Of a DNA stretch of 64,000 bases, positions 26,876-35,429 are shown piece after piece. The position numbers and the translations under genes are program-made. Where the stretch lies: positions 372,001 through 436,000 of the forward strand of contig NZ_AP013042.1 in the NCBI RefSeq assembly GCF_001547755.1. Direction: 5' to 3'. A model generated the notes under the pieces. The model ran no database searches, was not told the DNA's origin, and worked only from the letters and a program-made list of their open reading frames with translations. Positions within the stretch are counted from its first letter, which is position 1, and every line of letters begins with the position of its first letter. The DNA comes from an endosymbiont of Bathymodiolus septemdierum str. Myojin knoll. Lineage in GTDB: Bacteria; Pseudomonadota; Gammaproteobacteria; PS1; Pseudothioglobaceae.

Positions 26876-28681
26876 ATGCCTTACATTAGTGAAAATTTTC
26901 TTAATGATTTACCCAATCAAATCGACATTGTAGATTTGATTGGCAAACGCTTGACGCTCAAAAAATCAGGCAGTGGTTATCGTGCACCTTGCCCATTTCA
27001 CGGAGGCAAAAATCCAAACCTTGCTGTGAATGCACAGGAGCAATTTTATCACTGTTTTAAATGTGGCGAGAGTGGCAATGCAATTAGTTTTATCCAAAAA
27101 TACGAAAACGCATCGTTTGTCGAAGCCGTAGAAACCATTGCTAGCGAATTTGGATTGACAATTATATATGATAAAAACACTACACCTATTGACCCCAGTT
27201 TAGAGCGTTATCGTTTGCTATCTGAAAAAGTCGGCGAATTTTATCGGCAACAATTAAAGACCTCTCCCGCCAAAGCCAAAGCGGTTAATTATGCAAAAAA
27301 ACGCGGTATCAGTAGTGAAATTGCCAAGCGTTTTGCTTTGGGTTTTGCCACGCCAGGCAACAAAGATTTATTAACCCATTTTGAAAAAACCGAGCAAGAT
27401 GTTATTGATTTAAAAGCCTTGGGTTTAATCAAAACAGGCGAATACGGCGACTACGATTTTTTCCGTGACCGTTTAATGTTCCCAATTCACAATAGCAAAG
27501 GCTATGTTGTTGCTTTTGGCGGACGAGCGTTTGACAAAAATGCCAAAGCAAAATACCTTAATTCTCAAGAAAGCCCTATCTTTTTCAAATCAAAAGAACT
27601 CTACGGACTGCATCATGCACGCAAATTCTCACGCACAATGGACTATATCTTGGTGGTTGAAGGTTATATGGATGTGGTTGCATTACATCAAGCAGGTATC
27701 ACCAAAGTGGTGGCAACTTTAGGCACAGCAACTACCCCAGAGCATTTGCAAACATTAATGCGCACCACCAAAACCATTGTCTTTTGCTTTGACGGTGATG
27801 ATGCAGGTCGCGCTGCGGCGTGGAAGGCACTTAAAATCACTTTGCCAATGATCAAAGCAGGTTTATTAATTAAATTTTTATTTCTACCCGACGGCGAAGA
27901 CCCAGATACTTTGGTTAAAAAAGAATCAGCGCTTTCTTTTGAAAAACGCATTGAAAAAGCACAACCCCTTTCAAGGTTTTTATTTGAACACACCAAAAAA
28001 GAAGTCGATTTTAACAGCATTGAAGGCAAGACTTTATTCTTAGAAAAAGTCTCAGTATTGATTGCACAAGTAACCTATGATGTTTATCAACAACAATTGA
28101 TTGATGGCGTTGCAAACGAAGTTGGGCAAAGCGTCAAACAAGTCCAAACTATTTTTGACAGACGAACAGAAACCTTGCAAGTACAAGCCCTGCAAGCCCC
28201 ACTTGAAATGAATGATGAATCTGCAATACCAGACTACGAAATTGACCATCACACCGATTTTGTTCCTGCTAAAAAAGAAAATAACGCCACTAAAACCTTA
28301 ATGTCAAAGATGATTAGCCTGTTTCTCAATTATCCGTCATTGGCGGATAGTACCGTCGAAGTTAGAGTGCGTAATATTGATAAATCAGAAGTATTATTAG
28401 AATTAATCCATTCTGCAGAAATTGACGAAGATATCACTCAAGAGGACCTTATTAAACCCTTTAAACCCAAGTCTGGCGTCTATAAGCGCCTACAGGAACT
28501 CTGCACTCTCACGCCGCACTTAAGCGAAAACCAAGCCCGTGATGAATTTCAATCCGCCCTAAACGCCGCTGAGAAATTTCAAGAAAGCACTAAAGTAAAA
28601 AATTTAATTTCAAGTGCCAACACTCTAGAGGCGCAACGAAAAGTGATGGAAGGCATTCAGAAAAGTAAGGTTAAAAAATAG
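26876..28681 (+). CDS. dnaG: DNA primase
   Basis: Makes RNA primers for replication. It has 601 residues from the ATG at 26876 (MPYISENFLNDL); an in-frame GTG lies four codons upstream. The N-terminal CHC2 zinc motif is at about 36-60 (CPFH...CFKC), the TOPRIM catalytic core has VVEGYMDVVALHQ and FCFDGDDAGRAA, and the C-terminal DnaB-binding domain is weakly conserved. The usual rpsU-dnaG-rpoD context is absent. Confidence 0.95.
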   Translation: MPYISENFLNDLPNQIDIVDLIGKRLTLKKSGSGYRAPCPFHGGKNPNLAVNAQEQFYHCFKCGESGNAISFIQKYENASFVEAVETIASEFGLTIIYDKNTTPIDPSLERYRLLSEKVGEFYRQQLKTSPAKAKAVNYAKKRGISSEIAKRFALGFATPGNKDLLTHFEKTEQDVIDLKALGLIKTGEYGDYDFFRDRLMFPIHNSKGYVVAFGGRAFDKNAKAKYLNSQESPIFFKSKELYGLHHARKFSRTMDYILVVEGYMDVVALHQAGITKVVATLGTATTPEHLQTLMRTTKTIVFCFDGDDAGRAAAWKALKITLPMIKAGLLIKFLFLPDGEDPDTLVKKESALSFEKRIEKAQPLSRFLFEHTKKEVDFNSIEGKTLFLEKVSVLIAQVTYDVYQQQLIDGVANEVGQSVKQVQTIFDRRTETLQVQALQAPLEMNDESAIPDYEIDHHTDFVPAKKENNATKTLMSKMISLFLNYPSLADSTVEVRVRNIDKSEVLLELIHSAEIDEDITQEDLIKPFKPKSGVYKRLQELCTLTPHLSENQARDEFQSALNAAEKFQESTKVKNLISSANTLEAQRKVMEGIQKSKVKK

Positions 28682-29029
28682 TTGTTTTTCCATGTGCCTG
28701 ATAGGTTGGTCGTTGTTAAGACCAAAGGGGCTAATTAGACCAAGTCCAAACTCGACTTAAGCCTTTAGGCTTAACATTAATTTGGGTGTGTGATAACCAA
28801 TTATCGAATGTCGCCTTATTTTGTTGTGGAGTGCTCCGATATTTTAGTTTACTCTCTAGTTTGGCAGATATTCAGTTTGTCGGAGGGGCTTTAGAGTTCA
28901 GAGTGATCTCACGCTGGGAAAGAAAGTTGACATGGGTAGGGTTTTAATGATAAAATTTCATCAGAAAGTAGGAACCCTAAATTCATTTTGGGGCTTTTCC
29001 AAGTGGTTCAAAAATAAGGAGAAATTATT
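28682..29029. other. 348-bp intergenic region before the protease gene
   Basis: No gene is apparent. It holds a perfect 7-bp hairpin (28757-28763 with 28768-28774, loop TTTA) and the promoter listed separately. A ribosome-binding site AAGGAGAAAT precedes the protease ATG. Confidence 0.6.
28927..28956 (+). promoter_or_regulatory. Promoter of the subtilisin-like protease
   Basis: TTGACA, 18-bp spacer, TAAAAT, about 73 bp before the ATG. Confidence 0.6.
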
Positions 29030-30817
29030 ATGGCATTAGATAACTATACAGGCAAATATACAGGTGCTGGACAAACCATCGTTATAATCGATCAAGGTAT
29101 TTCAACGAGTTATACCAATAGCAATGTCGTTTACTCTTATGATTTTGCAGACAACGATAGCAACGCAGTCAATAGCGGTGGCAATCATGGCGGGATGGTT
29201 GCAAATGTTGCTCAACAAGTAGCTTCTGGCGTTAAAATTATTCATTTAAAGGTATTTTCAGACGGTTCATCAGGTGCGTATTTTTCTGATATTGAGGAAG
29301 CGCTACAATGGGTAGTTAACAACACAAATACTTATAACATTACTGCAGTTAACATGTCTTTAGTTTCTGGCAATGTGCAAACACCTTCTGTTTGGTTGGG
29401 CTCCGATGAATATCAGGCTCTGGATGACAAAGGTGTAATTGTTACTGTTGCTTCTGGCAATAGTAAAGCATCTTATGCTACTGATGGTGTTAATTGTCTA
29501 TCTTCCAGTGAGAGCGTTATTTCAGTTTCCGCTACCGATATAAATGGCGATTTTACTAATTTTTCACAACAGCACAAAGATTTAACTGATGTTGCCTCCT
29601 TAGGTAAAAATGTCAATGTAATTGATGATAGCGGTGTTGTGCACTCAATATCAGGCACCAGTTTTTCTGCGCCAACAATTGCAGGCGCTGCTGCAATTTT
29701 GCAAGAGGCAGCAATAGATTTATTAGGACATAAATTAACAGATGAAGAGTTTTTGGATCTTATTCAAAAAACAGGCGATAAAGTTACCAACTACACTATT
29801 AATGATGGCACCTCTACAGCTGTTTCATCAAATTATTTTGATAAAGATGTTTTAGTTGATGCGTTATCAATGTCAGATACAATCACAACAATTAATGACG
29901 GAACAATAGCGACTGCGCAAAAAATAGGAGTTTTAACTACTGGCACCAAACTATTAACTGATTCTGTTACCAAGTCTATAGACGATAAAGACTTTTATCA
30001 ATTTGAATTAACTAAAGAAAGCAGTGTTGATTTTTTGTTGTCTGGTCTGGACTCTGATATAGATTTAAATCTATATGATGGCAATGGCAAAGCAATTCAT
30101 CAAGGTTGGGCATGGGGTAGTGTTGATATTGCTTACCAAGAAACATTGGCTGCGGGTACTTATTATGTGGGAGTAGATTATTACGATGGTGTTAATCAAG
30201 CAGATAGTAGTACTTATAATTTAAGCTTAACTGTTGATAATGGCGCACTAACACCAACATCAACATCAACATCAACATCAACATCAACATCAACATCAAC
30301 ATCAACATCAACATCAACATCAACATCAACATCAACACCAACATCAACACCAACATCAACACCAGATGACGGAAAAATAGCGACTGCGCAAAAAATAGGA
30401 GTTTTAACTACTGGCACCAAACTATTAACTGATTCTGTTACCAAGTCTATAGATGATAAAGACTTTTATCAATTTGAATTAACTAAAGAAAGCAGTGTTG
30501 ATTTTTTGTTGTCTAATCTGGACTCTGATATAGATTTAAATCTATATGATGGCAATGGCAAAGCAATTCATGAAGGTTGGGCATGGGGCAGTGTTGATAT
30601 TGCTTACCAAGAAACATTGGCTGCGGGTACTTATTATGTGGGAGTAGATTATTACGATGGTTATAATTATTACGATGGTGTTAATCAAGTAGATAGTAGC
30701 GCTTACAATTTAAGCTTAACTATTGCCCCTGTTGGTTATACAGAGATTAATCTAGCAAATGCTGTGGCTTATTTAGAAACACATCAAAATGAATACAACG
30801 ACCAAATTGTCCTGTAA
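29030..30817 (+). CDS. Subtilisin-like (S8) protease with two PPC domains
   Basis: A 595-residue serine protease. The catalytic triad is visible: Asp21 (VIIDQGIS), His53 (GGNHGGMVA) and Ser211 (GTSFSAPTIAG), plus the oxyanion ASGN. After the protease domain (1-280) come two nearly identical pre-peptidase C-terminal (PPC) domains, 157 residues apart, joined by a Thr-Ser/Thr-Pro linker from a hexanucleotide repeat. No signal peptide or prodomain is evident. It may be exported by a type I system or act inside the cell. The PrcB-like gene follows after 5 bp. Confidence 0.9.
   Translation: MALDNYTGKYTGAGQTIVIIDQGISTSYTNSNVVYSYDFADNDSNAVNSGGNHGGMVANVAQQVASGVKIIHLKVFSDGSSGAYFSDIEEALQWVVNNTNTYNITAVNMSLVSGNVQTPSVWLGSDEYQALDDKGVIVTVASGNSKASYATDGVNCLSSSESVISVSATDINGDFTNFSQQHKDLTDVASLGKNVNVIDDSGVVHSISGTSFSAPTIAGAAAILQEAAIDLLGHKLTDEEFLDLIQKTGDKVTNYTINDGTSTAVSSNYFDKDVLVDALSMSDTITTINDGTIATAQKIGVLTTGTKLLTDSVTKSIDDKDFYQFELTKESSVDFLLSGLDSDIDLNLYDGNGKAIHQGWAWGSVDIAYQETLAAGTYYVGVDYYDGVNQADSSTYNLSLTVDNGALTPTSTSTSTSTSTSTSTSTSTSTSTSTSTPTSTPTSTPDDGKIATAQKIGVLTTGTKLLTDSVTKSIDDKDFYQFELTKESSVDFLLSNLDSDIDLNLYDGNGKAIHEGWAWGSVDIAYQETLAAGTYYVGVDYYDGYNYYDGVNQVDSSAYNLSLTIAPVGYTEINLANAVAYLETHQNEYNDQIVL
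29897..30720 (+). repeat. Duplicated PPC-domain coding segment
   Basis: The segment from 29897 recurs from 30368 with an offset of 471 bp and only scattered base changes. The second copy has an 18-bp insertion (30662-30679) adding six residues by local duplication of YYDG. The near identity at DNA level shows a recent duplication. Confidence 0.9.
30251..30364 (+). repeat. Hexanucleotide microsatellite in the protease gene
   Basis: Nineteen ACA(T/C)CA units, 13 of them perfect ACATCA in a row (30257-30334), encoding a Thr-Ser/Thr-Pro linker between the PPC domains. The unit length keeps the frame, so changes in copy number would alter linker length only. Confidence 0.97.
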
Positions 30818-30822
30818 TTTGG

Positions 30823-31329
30823 ATGCTGTTGAAGTTAGTAAAAATAGTCGCATTGTTGCCATTATTTTATTTTCTAGGCAATGCGACTTATGCTATAAAT
30901 ACCAATAGTTCTAAACAAAAAAACATGAGCAGTCAAATCCTTGAAATAACACCTGATCACATTCGCCAAAATTGGATTTTTGACACTCAAGTTAATAGCA
31001 CATCTGGTTTTGCCATTATGAAAAATGCTCAAGAATGGCAAGATTTTTGGCATGATATGCCGTCTACTATGGATACTCCTAACTGGGTTGAAGGTGATGT
31101 TGCTGTGTTCATATTTTTAGGAAAAGACCTGCCAGGCGGTACTAGGGCACAACTCACAATCATAGATTATCAATCCGAACAAGACTCAGCCACACTCTTT
31201 TGGCAACTTAGCAGAGATTTAAACGCAATTTCCGTTACTGCTTTTCAAGACATTTGGACAGTATTCATACTTAATTCAAAACACAACCCAATTTTTGGAA
31301 AAATAAACAACATTGTTAAAACTTATTAG
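30823..31329 (+). CDS. PrcB-like exported protein
   Basis: A 168-residue protein with a signal peptide (1-24, ...NATYA). The mature part resembles the PrcB C-terminal domain family: EWQDFWHDMPS, GDVAVFIFLGKDLPGGTRAQLTIID. PrcB is the partner of the subtilisin-like PrcA in the dentilisin complex of Treponema, and here it directly follows a subtilisin-like gene. A role as protease partner or inhibitor is an inference from this pairing. The match is modest. Confidence 0.6.
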   Translation: MLLKLVKIVALLPLFYFLGNATYAINTNSSKQKNMSSQILEITPDHIRQNWIFDTQVNSTSGFAIMKNAQEWQDFWHDMPSTMDTPNWVEGDVAVFIFLGKDLPGGTRAQLTIIDYQSEQDSATLFWQLSRDLNAISVTAFQDIWTVFILNSKHNPIFGKINNIVKTY

Positions 31330-31368
31330 AATTAGCGGCGATAAATTTAACCCCACAGTTGAAGACAG

Positions 31369-33201
31369 TTATTTTTTTATCGTGCGTTTGATAGATTGAT
31401 CGCTGCTTAAGATATTTTCCATTGCCTCTTTAAACACTATAGCAGCCGAGTTTGAACCTTCGCAACTAATTTTTAGTTTTGGGTTCCAATTTGCATAGCA
31501 CTCTTTTGGATAGTCTAGCCTGACGACCATAATATATTTTGGTTTTTTGACAGGGACGAAGCCAACGAAAAAAGTGCGTTTTGCACCGTCTTTGTTGTAT
31601 TTTCCATTGATGAGCATTTCCGCAGTGCCTGTTTTTCCTGCGATATTATAGCCTTTGATGCGAGCACGATAGCCGGAGCCCTTGAGGGATACTACAGCAT
31701 CCAATAAACTGGCAATTTTGTCGGTGGAGGCTTTGTTGAATACTTGGGTTTTTTCTTGGTAAGTACTAACGCCTTTGACCAACTTTAGTGGAGGTATAGC
31801 GCCATTATTAGCAAAAACTAGGTAGGCTCTGGCGAGTTGGGCTAAGTTGGTTTGCATGGGTCCGTAACCATAAGATAAAGTGCGTTTGGACGATGTTGAC
31901 CATGAGTGTGTGGTTTTTAAAGTACCAGGGGTTTCAATATTGGGAATGAGTCCAAGTGAGCGTCCGAAACCAAGTTTGTTCCAAGTATTATACATATCTT
32001 CTTTTGTTAGTCTTTCTGAGACATTGACGGTGCCAAGGTTGTGGGATTTTTGAAGGATTTTTTTGACGGTCATTTTGAAATATTTACCGTCGGGTTTTAG
32101 GTGCCCGATGCGTTTTGTCACATCAATTTTTTCATCATCAGTTGCGGTAATTTTGCCTTTATCTAGTGCTAAAAGCATGGTGAATGGCTTCATGGTTGAG
32201 CCAGGTTCTATTTTATCTGAGAGCACATGGTTTCGATAATTTTCTGCGTGGTAAACAGTTTTATCATTTGGGTCATCGGCAGGGTAGTTAGCAAGTGCTA
32301 AAATTTCACCTTCTGCATTGAGAATAATGGCTGAGCCAGAATCAGCCTTATGTTTTTCAACAGATTTTTTGATGGCGGCATAGGTGTAGAATTGAATGTT
32401 GGCGTCAATGGTTAGGCTGATATCTTGACCGTGTTTAAGCGGGGTGTCGACTGCAAGGTTAAAATAACCACCTTGGGTAAATTGGTCAAAACTTAAGGAT
32501 TTAACACCGTCTTGTCCTGCGAGGGTGGGCTCGAATTCGCCTTCAATGCCAGATGCACCGATGCCGTTGTGATTGACACGACCAATCAGAGGGGCTAATG
32601 AGGCGGATTTTGGGTAGTATCTGCGGGTGTCTGTTTGCAGTCTAACACCACGAATATTTTGCATTTTGCAATTTTTAACTAAGCCCGGCTTAGTTAAGCC
32701 GGGCTTAGTGAGGTGGCTTTGACAAACTCTTAGTTTTACTTTGTTTAGTCTTTCCAGGTTTGCAAGAATTGGGCTATTAAGTCTGAGGTTTTTACGAATG
32801 ACTAGGTTTTTTCTACCCAGATGTCTACTGAGTTTTTTCTTAATTTTTTCTTGTAATTCCGCCTCAGGAATTTCTAATGCTTTAGCGAGTTTTGAAATAA
32901 AGACGGGTTGAATTTGAGTGGGGTCTAAGTTGACTTTTTTCAAAATCAAGGTGCTAGCGAGGGTATCGCCATTTCTATCCAGGATATCACCACGGCGCGC
33001 TTTGGATTTGAATGTATTGTAGGCTTGTTGATTGCCCCTTTCTTGTAATGTGATATTGCCCGCATCAAGCTGGTGAATGGTCATTACTCGATAGCCAAAG
33101 CCACAAAAAAGAACGATAAAAGACCATTTAATTATGTTTTGACGGCGTGAATAATGTTGTGTCCTAGAAAGTTTGAACATTTCTTTGAGTTTAACTATCA
33201 T
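31369..33201 (-). CDS. ftsI: Peptidoglycan transpeptidase FtsI (PBP3)
   Basis: Septal cross-linking enzyme of cell division. It has 610 residues: a membrane anchor at about 25-45, dimerisation domain, and transpeptidase with STMK (EPGSTMKPF), SHN and KTG (AGKTGTAEM). Residues 165-175 (TKPGLTKPGLV) are encoded by the palindromic element at 32678-32709, apparently inserted in frame in the N-terminal periplasmic domain. It overlaps ftsL by 4 bp. murE, which normally follows, is absent. Confidence 0.94.
   Translation of the reverse strand: MIVKLKEMFKLSRTQHYSRRQNIIKWSFIVLFCGFGYRVMTIHQLDAGNITLQERGNQQAYNTFKSKARRGDILDRNGDTLASTLILKKVNLDPTQIQPVFISKLAKALEIPEAELQEKIKKKLSRHLGRKNLVIRKNLRLNSPILANLERLNKVKLRVCQSHLTKPGLTKPGLVKNCKMQNIRGVRLQTDTRRYYPKSASLAPLIGRVNHNGIGASGIEGEFEPTLAGQDGVKSLSFDQFTQGGYFNLAVDTPLKHGQDISLTIDANIQFYTYAAIKKSVEKHKADSGSAIILNAEGEILALANYPADDPNDKTVYHAENYRNHVLSDKIEPGSTMKPFTMLLALDKGKITATDDEKIDVTKRIGHLKPDGKYFKMTVKKILQKSHNLGTVNVSERLTKEDMYNTWNKLGFGRSLGLIPNIETPGTLKTTHSWSTSSKRTLSYGYGPMQTNLAQLARAYLVFANNGAIPPLKLVKGVSTYQEKTQVFNKASTDKIASLLDAVVSLKGSGYRARIKGYNIAGKTGTAEMLINGKYNKDGAKRTFFVGFVPVKKPKYIMVVRLDYPKECYANWNPKLKISCEGSNSAAIVFKEAMENILSSDQSIKRTIKK
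32678..32709. repeat. Palindromic element inside ftsI
   Basis: Arms of 15 bp (32678-32692 and 32695-32709) are perfect inverted copies separated by GT. The 29-bp core is identical to that of the ccmI element. Read on the minus strand it gives TKPGLTKPGLV. Confidence 0.92.
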
Positions 33202-33464
33202 AGGTTTAACACTCTAATCTTCACAGGTCTTTGCATGCGCAATTTAGTAATGGCTTTTTTTTGAATTTTGTTGCCACTCATTTGTTCTGAATATTCGCTC
33301 AATAGTTGTTTTTGTTTGGCAGTAATGAATTGATTATTTTGTTGCACGGAGGTAATTTTTTTGTAAAGCAAGTGACTTTGATTGTGCCAATAAATTGTTA
33401 AAAAAGACAAGATGACAATGACAAGAATAAGTAATGCATTAATACGATTAATCAGCATTGTCAT
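33198..33464 (-). CDS. ftsL: Cell division protein FtsL
   Basis: An 88-residue bitopic protein: one N-terminal helix (NALLILVIVILSFLTIYW) then a periplasmic coiled coil. The sequence is poorly conserved, but size, topology and position between rsmH and ftsI are decisive. Works with FtsB and FtsQ to activate FtsWI. Confidence 0.88.
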   Translation of the reverse strand: MTMLINRINALLILVIVILSFLTIYWHNQSHLLYKKITSVQQNNQFITAKQKQLLSEYSEQMSGNKIQKKAITKLRMQRPVKIRVLNL

Positions 33465-33470
33465 AATCTC

Positions 33471-34397
33471 CTATGCAATTCGTTCAGCGATTCGTAGTAT
33501 CGCACTTCTTGAGCGTCTGCTATCGTTGATTTCTACTTTACTGGCAAAACTTTTGCCCAAATCTTTGAGGGGCATTTGCTTGGTTTCATTGTTCATAATC
33601 GGCAGACCTTTCGGCAGCTGTTTTTGTTTTGAGTGTTTTTGAATGAATTTTTTGACAATGCGGTCTTCAATGGAGTGAAAACTGATGACAGATAGGCGAC
33701 CTTTAACAGCGAGGATTTTAAGGGTTTGGTTTAGCGTATCTGAGAGTTGTTTGAGTTCTTGGTTGATGAAAATGCGGATAGCTTGGAAGGTGCGAGTTGC
33801 GGGATGTTTATGCTTTTTTGTTTTGACCACGCTGGCGACAATGTTGGCTAATTGCAGTGTGGTTTCAATTGGCTTTTCTATTTGGAATCTTTTGATGGCA
33901 GTAGCAATCTGCCTGCTTCTGCGCTCTTCGCCGAATTCGTAGATGACATTGGCAATCTCAGTTTCGTTGGCAGTGGCAAGCCATTGTGCGGCACTGATGC
34001 CAGTAGTTTGGTTCATACGCATATCTAATAGTCCGTCAGCGTTAAAACTAAAACCACGATCAGCGTTGTCAAGTTGCGGGGAGGAGACACCGAGGTCCAT
34101 TAAAATACCGTCGATTTTTCCGAGCAGCCCTTGTTCTGTAAGTAGGTTGTGCATGTTAGCGAAAGGACTATGAATAACGGTTAATCGCTTATCGTTAAAA
34201 TTTTGTTGCGCGTATTCAATGGCAGCAAGGTCTTGGTCGAAGGCGATGACTTTGCCGTCATTGCCTAATTGGTTTAGAATACCTTGTGTATGACCGCCTC
34301 TACCGAAAGTTGCATCTATGTAGATGCCGTTTTTTTTGATTGCTAAGCCTTCGATAGACTCATTGAACATTACAGACTGGTGATGGTTACTGGTCAT
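33471..34397 (-). CDS. rsmH: 16S rRNA (cytosine-1402-N4)-methyltransferase
   Basis: Methylates C1402 in the ribosomal P site. It has 308 residues: HQSVMFNESIEGL, SAM-binding DATFGRGGHT, GILMDLGVSSPQLD and VISFHSIEDRIVKKF. It overlaps mraZ by 4 bp in the dcw operon. Confidence 0.96.
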   Translation of the reverse strand: MTSNHHQSVMFNESIEGLAIKKNGIYIDATFGRGGHTQGILNQLGNDGKVIAFDQDLAAIEYAQQNFNDKRLTVIHSPFANMHNLLTEQGLLGKIDGILMDLGVSSPQLDNADRGFSFNADGLLDMRMNQTTGISAAQWLATANETEIANVIYEFGEERRSRQIATAIKRFQIEKPIETTLQLANIVASVVKTKKHKHPATRTFQAIRIFINQELKQLSDTLNQTLKILAVKGRLSVISFHSIEDRIVKKFIQKHSKQKQLPKGLPIMNNETKQMPLKDLGKSFASKVEINDSRRSRSAILRIAERIA

Positions 34398-34846
34398 AGT
34401 GATAGTTGAGAGACTTCAACTGGGATTTTCTCTTGTTCGCTTAGAGTATCAAGGTTATCGAGTTGCTTGTGCCATACAGTTTCGTCCCAAAGTTCAAAAT
34501 TGTGACCTTGTCCGCTCATAATAATTTTTTTGTCAATGCTAGCATATTCTCTCAAAGTTGCAGGGATTAAAATGCGTGAGGCACCGTCCAGTTCGCAGTC
34601 GGTGGCGTGACCGATGAGTTTGCGTTTTAAGCGTTTGCTGTGGATATTGAGCGAGGGCAGGGCGCTGATCTTTTCTTCAAGTGTCAGCCAATATTTTAAG
34701 GGGTAAAGTAATAAACAAGCGTCATCTGGGTGGATACTGAGCACCATTTTCCCAGTGCAAATCTCATCGATTTGCATTTGATGGCGTGTTGGGATTTTGA
34801 GTCGTCCTTTAACATCAATGCTGAGATTGTGAACCCCGCGAAACAT
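34394..34846 (-). CDS. mraZ: Transcriptional regulator MraZ
   Basis: An AbrB-fold DNA-binding protein of 150 residues that autoregulates the division/cell-wall operon. Two MraZ repeats are seen: FRGVHNLSIDVKGRLKIPTRH and ATDCELDGASRILIPATLREYA. Its ATG follows the stop of the preceding small gene with no gap. Tandem 10-bp repeats at 35061-35090 are its probable operator. Confidence 0.95.
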   Translation of the reverse strand: MFRGVHNLSIDVKGRLKIPTRHQMQIDEICTGKMVLSIHPDDACLLLYPLKYWLTLEEKISALPSLNIHSKRLKRKLIGHATDCELDGASRILIPATLREYASIDKKIIMSGQGHNFELWDETVWHKQLDNLDTLSEQEKIPVEVSQLSL

Positions 34847-35026
34847 TTAACGAGGTTGCAGTTGCTTTTGATAAAAAGCCATCGCACCTAAAATAAGGGC
34901 AACAATAGTAATCACGACAAACGCTTTACCATTGTTGATTTCCGCTTGTTTGGCACCGATTAGGGCTAATACACTGAGTGAAGTTGTTGACAAAAGTACA
35001 CCGATAAGTATTTTTTTGAGTTGCAT
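34847..35026 (-). CDS. Small two-helix membrane protein at the head of the mraZ operon
   Basis: A 59-residue frame starting MQLKKILIGVLLSTTSL, with hydrophobic helices at about 4-24 and 34-52 and a basic C-terminus KQLQPR. Its TAA is immediately followed by the mraZ ATG, indicating translational coupling. No clear ribosome-binding site precedes its own start. I do not recognise it. Its place between the MraZ-box promoter and mraZ makes it the first gene of the operon. Confidence 0.7.
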   Translation of the reverse strand: MQLKKILIGVLLSTTSLSVLALIGAKQAEINNGKAFVVITIVALILGAMAFYQKQLQPR

Positions 35027-35060
35027 AATCTACGCCCATTATTGTTGTTTAAAAATACAT

Positions 35061-35090
35061 TTTATACCACTTTATACCACTTTTTACTAC
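35061..35090 (-). promoter_or_regulatory. Probable MraZ operator: three tandem 10-bp repeats
   Basis: Read on the minus strand there are three contiguous 10-mers: GTAGTAAAAA, GTGGTATAAA and GTGGTATAAA. MraZ proteins bind tandem GTGG-type boxes with a 10-bp period upstream of mraZ, so this is very likely the autoregulatory site, 35 bp before the first gene of the operon. Confidence 0.75.
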
Positions 35091-35146
35091 TTTTAAAAAA
35101 TACAGATTTTTTATACGATTTATATTTTTTCTGCTAAATTCTGGTT

Positions 35147-35290
35147 ATGAAATATCATTTAATTCATAGAAATTCTATTGCTAAGGTGCTAGAAAAGGCA
35201 CATCAATACCGTTCTTTGCTTTTTGTGGCGGCTAAAATTAACCATTTAGAGCAATTACCACAAGGTAAAATATACGTGCTAAGCGTATGA
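35147..35290 (+). CDS. Possible small protein (47 aa)
   Basis: A short frame MKYHLIHRNSIAKVLEKAHQYRSLLF ending at TGA 35288-35290. Composition is plausible for a real protein, but the ribosome-binding site is weak and no family is recognised. Its stop overlaps (ATGA) a second short frame of 42 residues (35287-35415) with two cysteines. The pair could be a remnant of a longer gene. Confidence 0.3.
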   Translation: MKYHLIHRNSIAKVLEKAHQYRSLLFVAAKINHLEQLPQGKIYVLSV

Positions 35291-35429
35291 GTGAGGTGAT
35301 GTTTAATAATGGATTTGGCGTTTGTTCCAATCACCGTCATCGTGAGGCGCAATGCCCAAAAAACATTAGCGTTAGTAATATTACCGCTATGAATAAATTG
35401 ATTAGTTGGTCTTAAAAAAAGGAAGCGTT

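Noticed and set aside
30251-30364. Tandem repeat considered as CRISPR
   Set aside because: Contiguous 6-bp units without spacers; coding microsatellite.
30214-30444. Antisense open frame of Val-Asp repeats
   Set aside because: A mirror of the hexanucleotide repeat in the protease gene, not a gene.
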